From assembly GCA_900696685.1 (NCBI GenBank), contig CAADHA010000060.1, forward strand, positions 1-63,172: DNA of 63,172 nt, in the 5' to 3' direction. Each line of letters opens with the position of its first letter. Within the stretch, counting starts at the first letter, position 1. A program made the translations under genes and the position numbers. This DNA is from an uncultured Planctomycetota bacterium. Its GTDB lineage: Bacteria; Planctomycetota; Phycisphaerae; Phycisphaerales; UBA5793. Under the pieces are notes generated by a model, which saw only the letters and a list, made by a program, of their open reading frames with translations, had not been told where the DNA came from and did not search any database. Of this stretch, positions 43,158 through 51,380 are shown one piece after another.

Positions 43158-45465
43158 TCTTCGCCCCACGACCGGAATCAGTCACCGACGCCTTGCCGAC
43201 GATGCGCAGGTCCATGCGGCGAGCGGGCGGGTCGATCATCACGAGGCGCACCTTGAGGCGATCGCCGATCTGGATCGTCGCGCCGCTTTCAGCCACGAGC
43301 GCGCCGGTCTGCTGGTTGAGGCGCCAGCGTCTGCCGCGATCGCCCTTCTCGCGCGCCTTGCCGCCGTCGCCGTCTTCGAACGACTCGGGATCGCGCACGT
43401 TGACGTATCCCTCGACGAGGCAGCTCTCAAGTTGCACGAACACAGCAGACTCGGACAATCCGGTCACGACGCCGTTCATCACGTCGCCCTGGTGCTTCTC
43501 GGCGAGGAACTGGAGAACGAGGAAGGTGCGCAGGCTGCGTTCGGCCATCTCCGCGCCTCGCTCGGTTTCATTGCATCGGCCGCCGACCTCGATGAGCCTT
43601 GCCTCATCAGGACATCGCCTGTCCTTGCGCATTGCGTTGCCGATCTGTTTGAGACCCTTGCCTCGCGGCCGGTCGCGGCCGTTGCGCGTGCGCTCGAGGA
43701 ACGCGCTCAGTTGCCGGTGGAGGACGAGGTCGGGGTAGCGGCGGATCGGGCTGGTGAAGTGTGCGTAGTGCGCGCTGGCGAGGGCGAAGTGGCCGATGAG
43801 CGCCGGCGAATACTCCGCCTTGGTGAGGCTCTTGAGGATGGCGAGGTGAATCGCGTGCTGGCGCGGCGTGCCGCGCGTCGCCTCCAGCACGTGCTGCAAC
43901 TCAAACCGCGTCGGGCTCCTGGGCAGGTTCAGCCCCGCCACGCGGAAGAACTGCCGCAACTCGCCGAGGTCGAAGGTCGAAGGATCAGGGTGCGTTCGCC
44001 GCAGGATCGGCACGCCCAGGCGGTCGAAGAGACGCGCCAGGGCCTCGTTCGCCTCCACCATGAACATCTCGATCAGCCCGTGCGTGCTCGCGTCGTCCTC
44101 CGGCTCGGCGCCGATCACGTGCCCGGCGTCATCGAAGATCAACTCCACTTCCGGCAGCGTGAGCACGATCATGCCGTCCTTCGTTCGCCGCTTGCGCAGG
44201 ATCTTCGACAGTTCATCCATCAGTTTGAGCGTCGGCAGGAGTTGACCCGGATAGTCCGTCTCGCTCATCGAGTGCTTGCGAGCCTCGGTTTCATTGCCGA
44301 GGATGAGATGCTCGGCTTCGAGATAGGTGAGCCGCTTGCTCGACCGGATGACCGAGTTGCAGTAGCGCTCGTCGCGCCCCACGCCCTTGCCGTCATAGCG
44401 GATGAAGACCGACTTGGTGAGGCGATCGACCCCTTCCTGGAGCGAGCACACGCCGTTGCTGAGCACCTCGGGGAGCATGGGGATAACGTGGCGCGGCAGG
44501 TAGACGCTGTTTCCTCGCCGGCGCGCTTCGAGATCAAGCGGCGAGTCGAGCGTGACGAACGTCGACGCGTCGGCGATATGGATTCCCAGTTCCCAACCGC
44601 CATCTTCAAGTCGCTCGATCGAAATGGCATCGTCAAAGTCGCGCGCGTCGGGAGGATCGATCGTAATGATGAAGCGCTCGCGCAGGTCCTCGCGGTCTGC
44701 GATGAACTTCTCGGTGTCGGCAAACTCCCGGGCCGTCTCGGCGGCCTGTTCGAGGCACGCTTCAGGGAATGGTCCGGGCAGGCTGTAGGTGTGGATGACC
44801 GCCTGCGTCTCGACGTCGGGCTGCCCCGCCTCGCCGAGTCGCTTGATGATGACCCCTTCGCCCCATTGCCCGCTTTCGGGGTAGCGGATCATCTCGACGA
44901 CCACCTTGTCGCCTTCCTTGGCGTTCTTGGCGCCGACGTCGCGCACGCGGATGAGATCATGCAGTTGCCGGTCATCCGGCTCGACGAGCCAGTGCTGCTG
45001 GATGCGGCGCAGCGTGCCGACGTAGGCCGATCGCGCGCGGCGGATGACTTCGACGACTTCGCCGGTGTAGGGCGATGCGCCCGGCGGCCCGCCGCGCGAC
45101 CGGCCGCGCACCACCCGCGCGCGGACCTTGTCGCCGCTCACCGCCGTGCCCGTCGCGCCCGGCGGAATGAAGAGATCGCCTTCGCGGTTGGGCGTGTCGG
45201 GAATGAGAAACCCGAATCCCTTGGCGTTGACGCGGACTGTGCCCGTCACCTCTCGTCCGATGGGCGGGAGCATGTACTCGCCGCCGGGACTCGTCACCAC
45301 GAGGCCCGAAGCAATCAGTTCGTCCAGCGCCTGCTCGAAGGCCGGCAGGTCCTCAGGCTCGACGCCGACCTGCTCGGCGAGCGGCTCAAAACCGACCGGT
45401 TCATAGCGGCGATCCTGCAGGTGCGCGAGCAGGCGGCTCTTGTAGCGAAGGGGCATGTCATCCAT
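43033..45465 (-). CDS. rnr: Ribonuclease R
   Basis: An 810-residue 3'-5' exoribonuclease that degrades structured RNA. Order: N-terminal helix-turn-helix-like region, cold-shock domains (TGTVRVNAKGFGFLIPD) and the RNB domain with the metal-binding IDPPDARDFDDAISI. A second RNB motif is HYAHFTSPIRRYPDLVLHRQ. The C-terminal S1 domain (NGVVTGLSESAVFVQLES) is followed by a basic tail. Most of that tail after about residue 765 (HHKEQKGTKQAQ, GGGKKKKS, GRKKKRR) overlaps the right arm of inverted repeat copy 4, suggesting the original tail was replaced. The start may be 45465 or the internal ATG at 45456. Confidence 0.95.
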   Translation of the reverse strand: MDDMPLRYKSRLLAHLQDRRYEPVGFEPLAEQVGVEPEDLPAFEQALDELIASGLVVTSPGGEYMLPPIGREVTGTVRVNAKGFGFLIPDTPNREGDLFIPPGATGTAVSGDKVRARVVRGRSRGGPPGASPYTGEVVEVIRRARSAYVGTLRRIQQHWLVEPDDRQLHDLIRVRDVGAKNAKEGDKVVVEMIRYPESGQWGEGVIIKRLGEAGQPDVETQAVIHTYSLPGPFPEACLEQAAETAREFADTEKFIADREDLRERFIITIDPPDARDFDDAISIERLEDGGWELGIHIADASTFVTLDSPLDLEARRRGNSVYLPRHVIPMLPEVLSNGVCSLQEGVDRLTKSVFIRYDGKGVGRDERYCNSVIRSSKRLTYLEAEHLILGNETEARKHSMSETDYPGQLLPTLKLMDELSKILRKRRTKDGMIVLTLPEVELIFDDAGHVIGAEPEDDASTHGLIEMFMVEANEALARLFDRLGVPILRRTHPDPSTFDLGELRQFFRVAGLNLPRSPTRFELQHVLEATRGTPRQHAIHLAILKSLTKAEYSPALIGHFALASAHYAHFTSPIRRYPDLVLHRQLSAFLERTRNGRDRPRGKGLKQIGNAMRKDRRCPDEARLIEVGGRCNETERGAEMAERSLRTFLVLQFLAEKHQGDVMNGVVTGLSESAVFVQLESCLVEGYVNVRDPESFEDGDGGKAREKGDRGRRWRLNQQTGALVAESGATIQIGDRLKVRLVMIDPPARRMDLRIVGKASVTDSGRGAKIHHKEQKGTKQAQGGGKKKKSMAKGSRNAATRGFGRKKKRR

Positions 45466-45512
45466 CCGGAGTCATCGGGACCGGGCGATCATAGCAGTGC
45501 GGCGGAGACGCC

Positions 45513-45518
45513 TACGAT
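45513..45518 (+). promoter_or_regulatory. Leaderless-type -10 box for the YlbF-like gene
   Basis: TACGAT, then seven bases (TCAATCA) and the ATG at 45526. Confidence 0.45.
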
Positions 45519-45525
45519 TCAATCA

Positions 45526-45870
45526 ATGTCCGACATGAACCAGATCATCGAAGCGGCGAAACGCCTTGGCGCCATGATTGCCGCCCATCCGGCCGTCAAG
45601 AAGTACGAGGCCGTCCTCGCCGCCATCCGCGAGGACACCGAGGCGCAGCGCCTGCTCGCCGACTATTCGCGCCACATGGATCTGCTCGCCGAGAAGGAAT
45701 CGCAAGGCAGGCCGATCGAGGTTGAAGACAAGCGCCGGCTCTCCGATCTTCAGGGGAGGATCGCGATGCATGCCAGGCTCCGCGATATGCAGATGGCGCA
45801 GATGGATTACGTCGATCTCATGCGCAAGGTCGATGAGGCCATGGCCGTTTCGCCGGAGTCTCCGGCCTGA
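45526..45870 (+). CDS. YlbF/YmcA-like protein
   Basis: A 114-residue all-helical protein with the DUF964/YlbF pattern: MNQIIEAAKRLGAMIAAHPA, then VKKYEAVLAAIREDTEAQRL and a final helix MQMAQMDYVDLMRKVDEAM. In Bacillus, YlbF, YmcA and YaaT form a complex that adjusts RNase Y activity. Here the gene is divergent from rnr, so a link to RNA processing is an attractive inference, but the family also occurs in unrelated settings. Confidence 0.75.
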   Translation: MSDMNQIIEAAKRLGAMIAAHPAVKKYEAVLAAIREDTEAQRLLADYSRHMDLLAEKESQGRPIEVEDKRRLSDLQGRIAMHARLRDMQMAQMDYVDLMRKVDEAMAVSPESPA

Positions 45871-46064
45871 CCTGAGCAGCCGTGCCGCTCGCCCCTCGAT
45901 CGGGGCGGTTTCCCTGTGGCCGCGCGACGATTGGGTTCCGATCATCCGGTGACTGCCTGATTCGCCGCCGCGGCCGACGGAAGGCCCTGTGCGGCGCGAA
46001 CGGCTGTTGCCGCCCAGGCGTACCGCACAAGGACCACACCTCTCAAACTGGAAAGGCAGACTCC

Positions 46065-46601
46065 ATGGCACGTCTCAACGTCGTTGACCCCGCCACCGCA
46101 ACCGGCAAGGCCAAGGAACTCTTCGACGGCCCGCTGGCGAAGAAGAAACTCAACATCTACCGCGGCATCGCGAACAACCCGACGGTGCTCGATGCGTTCG
46201 TCAAGTTTGCGGGCGGTGTGCGAGGCGGATCGCTGACGCCCGCGCAGCATGAACTCGTCGCCCTGCTCTGCGCCCAGACCACGGGATGCGACTACTGCCT
46301 CGCGGCCCACACCAAGGTTGCTTCGTCGCTCGGCGTCAACGCCGACGCAGCCATCATGGCACGCAACGGCGCCGCGACGGACCCGAAGAACCAGGCCCTG
46401 CTCCGCTTTGCCACGGCCGTGCTCGAGAAGAAGGGCCACGTGAGCGATCAGGATCTCAAGAACTTCCGCGCCGCGGGCTTTGATGACGCCGCCGTCGTCG
46501 AGACGCTGGCAGTGATGACCGTCAATTACTTCACGAACCTCTTCAACCACGTGAATCAGACCGAGATCGACACGATGTTCGATCCCGCGCCGAAGATCTG
46601 A
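46065..46601 (+). CDS. AhpD-like carboxymuconolactone decarboxylase family protein
   Basis: A 178-residue helical protein with the CMD-domain active site TTGCDYCLAAHTKVASSLG: the CxxC pair and nearby His match AhpD, an alkyl hydroperoxidase. Antioxidant action with thiol substrates is the usual inference; some family members lack it. Start ATG 46065 follows GAAAGG. No ahpC lies beside it. Confidence 0.85.
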   Translation: MARLNVVDPATATGKAKELFDGPLAKKKLNIYRGIANNPTVLDAFVKFAGGVRGGSLTPAQHELVALLCAQTTGCDYCLAAHTKVASSLGVNADAAIMARNGAATDPKNQALLRFATAVLEKKGHVSDQDLKNFRAAGFDDAAVVETLAVMTVNYFTNLFNHVNQTEIDTMFDPAPKI

Positions 46602-46634
46602 TCGCCTGATTCAGACGACGCGAGCCGAAGCGCC

Positions 46635-48011
46635 CTATGCGCCCAGAAGTTCCGCCTGGGGCGCTTCGCGCCTCGGGTCGGTGCGTGCGATGATGTCAGA
46701 GACGCCCTGCTGGTTGAAGCCCTTGTAGCCGTCGTTGCGCTCGAGGTTCTCGAGATGTGAGCCGATCGCGCCGGTCATGCGGAACTGGTTGGCCTGCGCC
46801 GGCGTGATCTGGCCGTTCTCGAGCAGCCGCGCGAGCCGCTTTTCCGAAACTTTCCATCGCTCCCCTTCGGTGAACGCCTGCCGCAGGTAGGGCAGGTCGG
46901 TGAAGGGCGCCATGGTGCCGACCCCGGCCGCCTGCAGCTGGTCGCACAGCGCCGCGTGATCGAACTGGCATTCAAGGTGGTGCATTCCGGCCTGCAGGAC
47001 CGACTCGCCGTGCAGCCCGCACCACAAGCCGACTGTTCCGAGTTCCCTTCGTTCGGAGAGGATCTCGTGGGCGAAGTCGCCGGCGACCTCGTCGGGTGAG
47101 AGATCGACGTCGGCGAAGACCACGATGCCGCACACCGGCTGTTCAAGCACCTGCGCGCCCCAGCCCGCCTCGGCGCCGGCGTAAAAGCGCTCGCGAGGCT
47201 GCATGCCGAGGCGTTCGAAAAGAGCGACGAGTTGGCGGAAACGTTGCCGAGACGAGCGAAAGGTGTGATGATCGTGATTCGCCCACCCCAGGCCGAGCGC
47301 GTCCTGCCGGCCCTTCTGGATGCGCGCGGCACGGTTGCGCCGGGCCCAGTATTCTCGCTCGGCGGCGAAGAAGATGTCGCAGGCCATGTCGACGCCGAGA
47401 TCGGCGATCGCGGCATCGACGAGGCGGTTCACCCGCGCAAAGCCCTGGTCGTCCTCCGGCCAGTCGCGTTCGCGCCGGCGGAGGGACTCGAAGTGCCGCA
47501 CCATGCGGATGGATCGCTGCGGATCGGCAGGCGGGACGACAACGCTGCGCGAGCCGTGCCGCTCGATCACCCACAAGTCCGCCCCGTCGCCGTGAAAGAC
47601 AGGCGCGCGGCGGACCGCCGAGAAAGGCTCGCCCTCGATGACATGGTCGTTGGAGATCATCCATGCGGCCATGAAGTCCGCCACGGACTCGACCTTCACG
47701 AAGACGCGCAGGACCGTCGTGCTGGAGACGACGAAGGCCGGGAAGATCCCGCCCTCGTGAACCATCACGCGCGACGAGCCGACGAGTTCGCGGCAGGCGA
47801 AGCCCGCCTTGCTCAGCATCGTCTCCCAGTCCTCGCGCGCGGGCACTTCGATCGAGTCGATCCAGTCGATGAAGCGCGTGGCCGTCTCCTGTCGCATGCG
47901 GCGTGCCAGTTCGGCCGCGCGATCGCAGCGGGAGAGCAGTCGTTCAACGACTTCGCGCACCAGTGCTTGCGCCATCGGCTGCGGTTCCCAGTAGTAATGC
48001 GGCTGCATCAT
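46635..48011 (-). CDS. Conserved-looking protein of unknown function, 458 residues
   Basis: A soluble protein with balanced composition and no signal peptide or membrane segments. The N-terminal half is helical then beta-rich (VVSSTTVLRVFVKVESVADF, DGADLWVIERHGSRSVV). The middle contains ADLGVDMACDIFFAAERE and DALGLGWANHDHHTFRSS, rich in His and Asp, with another His-rich stretch ESVLQAGMHHLECQFDHAAL. Several of these could be metal ligands. The end includes GAIGSHLENLERNDGYKGF. No family recognised. Start ATG 48011 follows a TACCGT box by five bases. Confidence 0.75.
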   Translation of the reverse strand: MMQPHYYWEPQPMAQALVREVVERLLSRCDRAAELARRMRQETATRFIDWIDSIEVPAREDWETMLSKAGFACRELVGSSRVMVHEGGIFPAFVVSSTTVLRVFVKVESVADFMAAWMISNDHVIEGEPFSAVRRAPVFHGDGADLWVIERHGSRSVVVPPADPQRSIRMVRHFESLRRRERDWPEDDQGFARVNRLVDAAIADLGVDMACDIFFAAEREYWARRNRAARIQKGRQDALGLGWANHDHHTFRSSRQRFRQLVALFERLGMQPRERFYAGAEAGWGAQVLEQPVCGIVVFADVDLSPDEVAGDFAHEILSERRELGTVGLWCGLHGESVLQAGMHHLECQFDHAALCDQLQAAGVGTMAPFTDLPYLRQAFTEGERWKVSEKRLARLLENGQITPAQANQFRMTGAIGSHLENLERNDGYKGFNQQGVSDIIARTDPRREAPQAELLGA

Positions 48012-48016
48012 CGGCA

Positions 48017-48022
48017 ACGGTA
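48017..48022 (-). promoter_or_regulatory. Leaderless-type -10 box for the 458-residue protein
   Basis: TACCGT on the minus strand, five bases before the ATG at 48011. Confidence 0.35.
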
Positions 48023-48060
48023 CTCCATCACGGCCGGTCCGCGGCGGGCGGGGCGCGGCT

Positions 48061-48630
48061 TCAGGCGTGCGCCGCCTGCGCCGCAATGTGGCGCTCGTAG
48101 CGATCGATCGAAGAGAGAATCTCGGCGTGGGCCGCGGCCGAGTCCTGCCATCCAAGCGTCTTCACGTCGCCGGCATCCTCAAGTTGCTTGTAGGTGGTGA
48201 AGAAGTGCTCGACTTCGCGCAGGAAGTGGGCCGGCACGCGCCACAGGTCGCGGAACTCGGCAAAGGTCGGGTCCGTCGCGGGCACGGCGAGCACCTTGTA
48301 GTCATTGTCGCCCCTGTCCGTCATGCGGAACAGACCCAGAGCCCTCGCCTCGATGAGGCAGCCCGAAAACGTCGGCTCGTTGACCATGACCAGAATGTCG
48401 AGCGGGTCGCCGTCCTCCGCGAGCGTCTGCGGGATGAAGCCGTAGTCGCCGGGGTAGTGGGCGGACGAGTAGAGGTAGCGGTCAAGTTTGAGAAGGCCGC
48501 TGGCCTTGTCCACCTCGAACTTGCTCCGACGTCCCTTGGGAATCTCGACGATGACATTGACGGTGCGCGGCACGTCCGTTCCGGGCGCGACGCGCATGAA
48601 TGGGTTGTTCGACGCCTGAATCGACGCCAT
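48061..48630 (-). CDS. ppa: Inorganic pyrophosphatase, family I
   Basis: A 189-residue soluble pyrophosphatase converting diphosphate to phosphate, which drives many biosynthetic reactions. The active-site signature is DGDPLDILVMV, with further metal ligands in PKGRRSKFEVDK and YPGDYGFIP; DNDYKVLAVPATDP completes the family pattern. ATG 48630 is chosen, preceded by CGGAG. It is divergent from mtfA, 99 bases apart. Confidence 0.96.
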   Translation of the reverse strand: MASIQASNNPFMRVAPGTDVPRTVNVIVEIPKGRRSKFEVDKASGLLKLDRYLYSSAHYPGDYGFIPQTLAEDGDPLDILVMVNEPTFSGCLIEARALGLFRMTDRGDNDYKVLAVPATDPTFAEFRDLWRVPAHFLREVEHFFTTYKQLEDAGDVKTLGWQDSAAAHAEILSSIDRYERHIAAQAAHA

Positions 48631-48718
48631 GAATCGGCTCCGTCTGATCCTGCTTCGTGCGGTGTGGGAGGATGATATGGCGGCTTCTGCGGGACGCACG
48701 CGAGACAGGCATCCACCT

Positions 48719-48724
48719 TAGAAT
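48719..48724 (+). promoter_or_regulatory. Leaderless-type -10 box for mtfA
   Basis: TAGAAT, five bases (GCGCC), then the ATG at 48730. No Shine-Dalgarno sequence. Confidence 0.5.
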
Positions 48725-48729
48725 GCGCC

Positions 48730-49632
48730 ATGCCGATCCTGAAGTTCCTGGGCTGGCTGGGTGGCGGGAAGAGGAGGAGGCGGGCGAGCGTGGCCGCGCG
48801 GCCGTTTCCGCACGAGTGGCGGGCCATCATCGAACGGCGAGTCGCTCTCTGGAGCCGATTGCCCGCCGCCGACCGGCTCGAACTGCTCCGCCACATCCTC
48901 GTGTTCCTCGACGAGAAGCGGTTCGAAGGCTGCGGCGGCATGGCAATTACAGACGAAGTCAGGCTGACCATCGCAGCGCAGGCATGCCTTCTCCTGCTGC
49001 ACCGCGAGACGGACTACTTCCCCGCCCTGCGGTCGATCCTCGTCTATCCCGACGAGTATGTCGCCCCGGCCGCGGAGCAGCACGAGAGCGGCATCGTTGT
49101 CGAGGATCACGAGCCGCGTGCAGGAGAGTCGTGGGCGGAAGGCTCGCTCGTCCTGTCCTGGCGCGACGTCATGGAGGAGTCGGCGGACGGCGAGAACGGG
49201 GAGAACGTGGTTCTGCACGAGTTCGCCCACCAGGTCGACGATGAGTGGGGCCTCTCCTCGGCCGAGCCGCACGAGCAGCCCGAGGGCGGGGCGCGCGAGT
49301 GGGCGCGTGCCTTCCGCGAGGCGTTCGCGCGGCACAAGCGCCTTGTTGAGGGCGGCCGCGAGACCGCGATCGACCCCTATGGCGCGACGGACGAAGCGGA
49401 GTTCTTCGCCGTCGTCACGGAAACGTTCTTCGGACAGCCGGCCAACCTGCGCATCGCTGAGCCTGAGTTGTACAGGCAGTGGTCGAAGTTCTTCCGGCTG
49501 GATCCGGTTTCATGGGGGGGCGATCGATCAGATGACATAGGCCGCGAGCGTTTGATCGACGACGGCATCGAGGCTGAAACGCTCACGGACGATTTCCCGT
49601 CCGGCGGCGGCGAGTTGCTCGGCGAAGGATGA
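48730..49632 (+). CDS. mtfA: MtfA-like zinc peptidase (M90), 3' end extended
   Basis: A 300-residue protein of the MtfA family, a zinc aminopeptidase that in E. coli binds the Mlc repressor. The HExxH site is VVLHEFAHQVDDEWG, and the family end pattern EAEFFAVVTETFFGQP and ELYRQWSKFFRLDP follows. Normally the protein ends close to that point. Here it runs on for about 38 residues, overlapping the convergent glycosyltransferase by 105 bases. Removing one G from the seven-G run at 49514-49520 would restore an end at 49540 (WGAIDQMT), so the run is a likely sequencing error or a natural slippage site. Confidence 0.9.
   Translation: MPILKFLGWLGGGKRRRRASVAARPFPHEWRAIIERRVALWSRLPAADRLELLRHILVFLDEKRFEGCGGMAITDEVRLTIAAQACLLLLHRETDYFPALRSILVYPDEYVAPAAEQHESGIVVEDHEPRAGESWAEGSLVLSWRDVMEESADGENGENVVLHEFAHQVDDEWGLSSAEPHEQPEGGAREWARAFREAFARHKRLVEGGRETAIDPYGATDEAEFFAVVTETFFGQPANLRIAEPELYRQWSKFFRLDPVSWGGDRSDDIGRERLIDDGIEAETLTDDFPSGGGELLGEG
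49514..49520 (+). repeat. Seven-G homopolymer near the end of mtfA
   Basis: One base less here moves the reading frame to a stop at 49540, giving the expected MtfA length. Confidence 0.6.
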
Positions 49633-51375
49633 GTCGGTGAGAACGCGATTGACCGCGGCGGCCAGGGCGCCGACATCGCCGCACTCCGCGAGCAGGCCGG
49701 TGCGATCGTGCTCGATGACTTCGCCCACGCCCCCCGCGTCCGTGGCCACGACGGCGCGGCCGAGCGCGAGTGCTTCAAGCAGAACGTTGGGCGTGCCCTC
49801 GTGATCGGAGGTGAGGAGGACGACGTCGGCTGCGGCGAGGATGGCGTTCACATCGCGGCGCTGGCCAAGGAGCGTGATCGCGTGATCGAGGCGCAGCGAG
49901 GCGATCTGTCGCCGCACCTCGCCTTCGAGCGGGCCGACACCGGCGATGGCCGCGCGGCAGTCCGGCTTCACCAGCCGCACGCGCCGGATCGTCTCCACGA
50001 AGAGATCGGGCCGCTTTTCAATCGACAGGCGCATGACGCCGACGACAAGCGGCACCCCGCCGCATGCGCCGGCTTCGCGCCGGATCGCTTTGACCGCGGG
50101 GAGCGGTGGATTGGCGAACGCCCGGGACGGCGCCGCGTTGCGCAGCAGCATGAAGCGAGCAGGATCAATGCCGAGCCACGCAGCATAGTCGATGATGCCC
50201 GCGCGCGAGTTGCCGGCAAAGACGATCTCCGGCCGCGATGCGAGGAATCGGTACCACGGCCGCATCCAGGTGCGGTACAGGTGCGGAAAGCGGCTCGGAT
50301 TGACGTTGCGCGTCGAGATGACGATGCGACGCACGCCGGCGAGCAGACCCGCGACTGCGCCGAGGATGTTCGGCTCGTCGAGCCAGCAGTGCAGCACGTC
50401 AGGACGTTCAAGCATCACTTCGCCCAGAATGTCGAGCACGCCGGCGCGAATCGTCGGCGGCACGCAGCGCAGCGAGTGAGCACGGCCAGGCGACTCGGCG
50501 AGGCGCTGCGCCAGGGAGGCGAGCAACCCGACTTCGACCGCACCGGCCTGCCGCACGGTAACTCCCCCTTCCACCAGCATCGGAAGGTAGTGTGCCCGGG
50601 GACCGGAGACCGCTGACTGCGTGCGTACGCAGACTTCCAGCCCGCGCTGATGCTGGCTCTTGGCGACGTGAACGACCTGACGCTCGGCTCCCCCGGAATC
50701 CAGGCTGCTCACGTAATGCAGGATGCGCTTGACCTGTCGTCGAGGCGGCTGCGGCTCCTCGATGCGGCTCAGCGCTTCATGGAAGCGGGCGACGGCCTCC
50801 TCATCTGCGCCGCGGCGGACGAGCGATTCGTTCATGATCACGGCCCGCACGACGCTGAGAACCGATCGATCAACCGCCGCACCGATGCGCACCAGCACCG
50901 GCACTGCGCGGCCGTGCATTCGCCTGGGAAAGCGGTCGAGGCGGACTTTCGCCGCAATGGCACGGGTGATTCCAACCTGGCTCCAACGGCCGCACTCATC
51001 AAAGATCGCCGTGCGCACGCCGCACCGGCGCAGATCGCGCAACATGCGGCCGCTGCACTGGACATGGGGCTTGAGGAACGCGGCCACGCCGCTGCGGCGC
51101 AGCACGCGCTGCGCCTGAGCGTCGAAACCGTCCGGCGTCTGCGGGCACCAGATTGCATGATCGATGCGCAGTCCTTCGCCGCTGCCGGGCCCCGACGCAG
51201 CCGCCTCGGCGTCATGCACGAAGACCGCGGACTCCAGCCGCGGAAAGAGCGATCGCAGCTCCGCCGCACACAACGGTTCATCGGAGATGATGATGAGGCG
51301 GCGATGCGGCAGGCCGGCTCTGCGCGAGCCGGCGTCGACAAGCAGGTGCGGCAGCAGTCGGGCGGTCGTCGCCAT
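49528..51375 (-). CDS. Glycosyltransferase with N-terminal extra domain and C-terminal GT4
   Basis: A 615-residue protein. The C-terminal part (about 245-615) is a GT-B family 4 glycosyltransferase: LHYVSSLDSGGAERQVVHVA, VVISTRNVNPSR, VVGVMRLSIEKRPDLFVETI and the nucleotide-sugar Glu pair in TSDHEGTPNVLLEALALGRA. The first 240 residues are unusual: an alpha/beta domain (RRLIIISDEPLCAAELRSLF, DHAIWCPQTPDGFDAQAQRV) that may be another sugar-binding or nucleotide-binding fold. The start is taken at ATG 51375, five bases after the asnB stop. Exact product unknown; a role in surface polysaccharide is inferred from the neighbours. Confidence 0.8.
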   Translation of the reverse strand: MATTARLLPHLLVDAGSRRAGLPHRRLIIISDEPLCAAELRSLFPRLESAVFVHDAEAAASGPGSGEGLRIDHAIWCPQTPDGFDAQAQRVLRRSGVAAFLKPHVQCSGRMLRDLRRCGVRTAIFDECGRWSQVGITRAIAAKVRLDRFPRRMHGRAVPVLVRIGAAVDRSVLSVVRAVIMNESLVRRGADEEAVARFHEALSRIEEPQPPRRQVKRILHYVSSLDSGGAERQVVHVAKSQHQRGLEVCVRTQSAVSGPRAHYLPMLVEGGVTVRQAGAVEVGLLASLAQRLAESPGRAHSLRCVPPTIRAGVLDILGEVMLERPDVLHCWLDEPNILGAVAGLLAGVRRIVISTRNVNPSRFPHLYRTWMRPWYRFLASRPEIVFAGNSRAGIIDYAAWLGIDPARFMLLRNAAPSRAFANPPLPAVKAIRREAGACGGVPLVVGVMRLSIEKRPDLFVETIRRVRLVKPDCRAAIAGVGPLEGEVRRQIASLRLDHAITLLGQRRDVNAILAAADVVLLTSDHEGTPNVLLEALALGRAVVATDAGGVGEVIEHDRTGLLAECGDVGALAAAVNRVLTDSSFAEQLAAAGREIVRERFSLDAVVDQTLAAYVI

Positions 51376-51380
51376 GGCCG

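Noticed and set aside
43120-45513. Very long open frame antisense to rnr, running into the YlbF-like gene
   Set aside because: It mirrors RNase R codons. The genuine gene is the 114-residue YlbF-like part starting at 45526.
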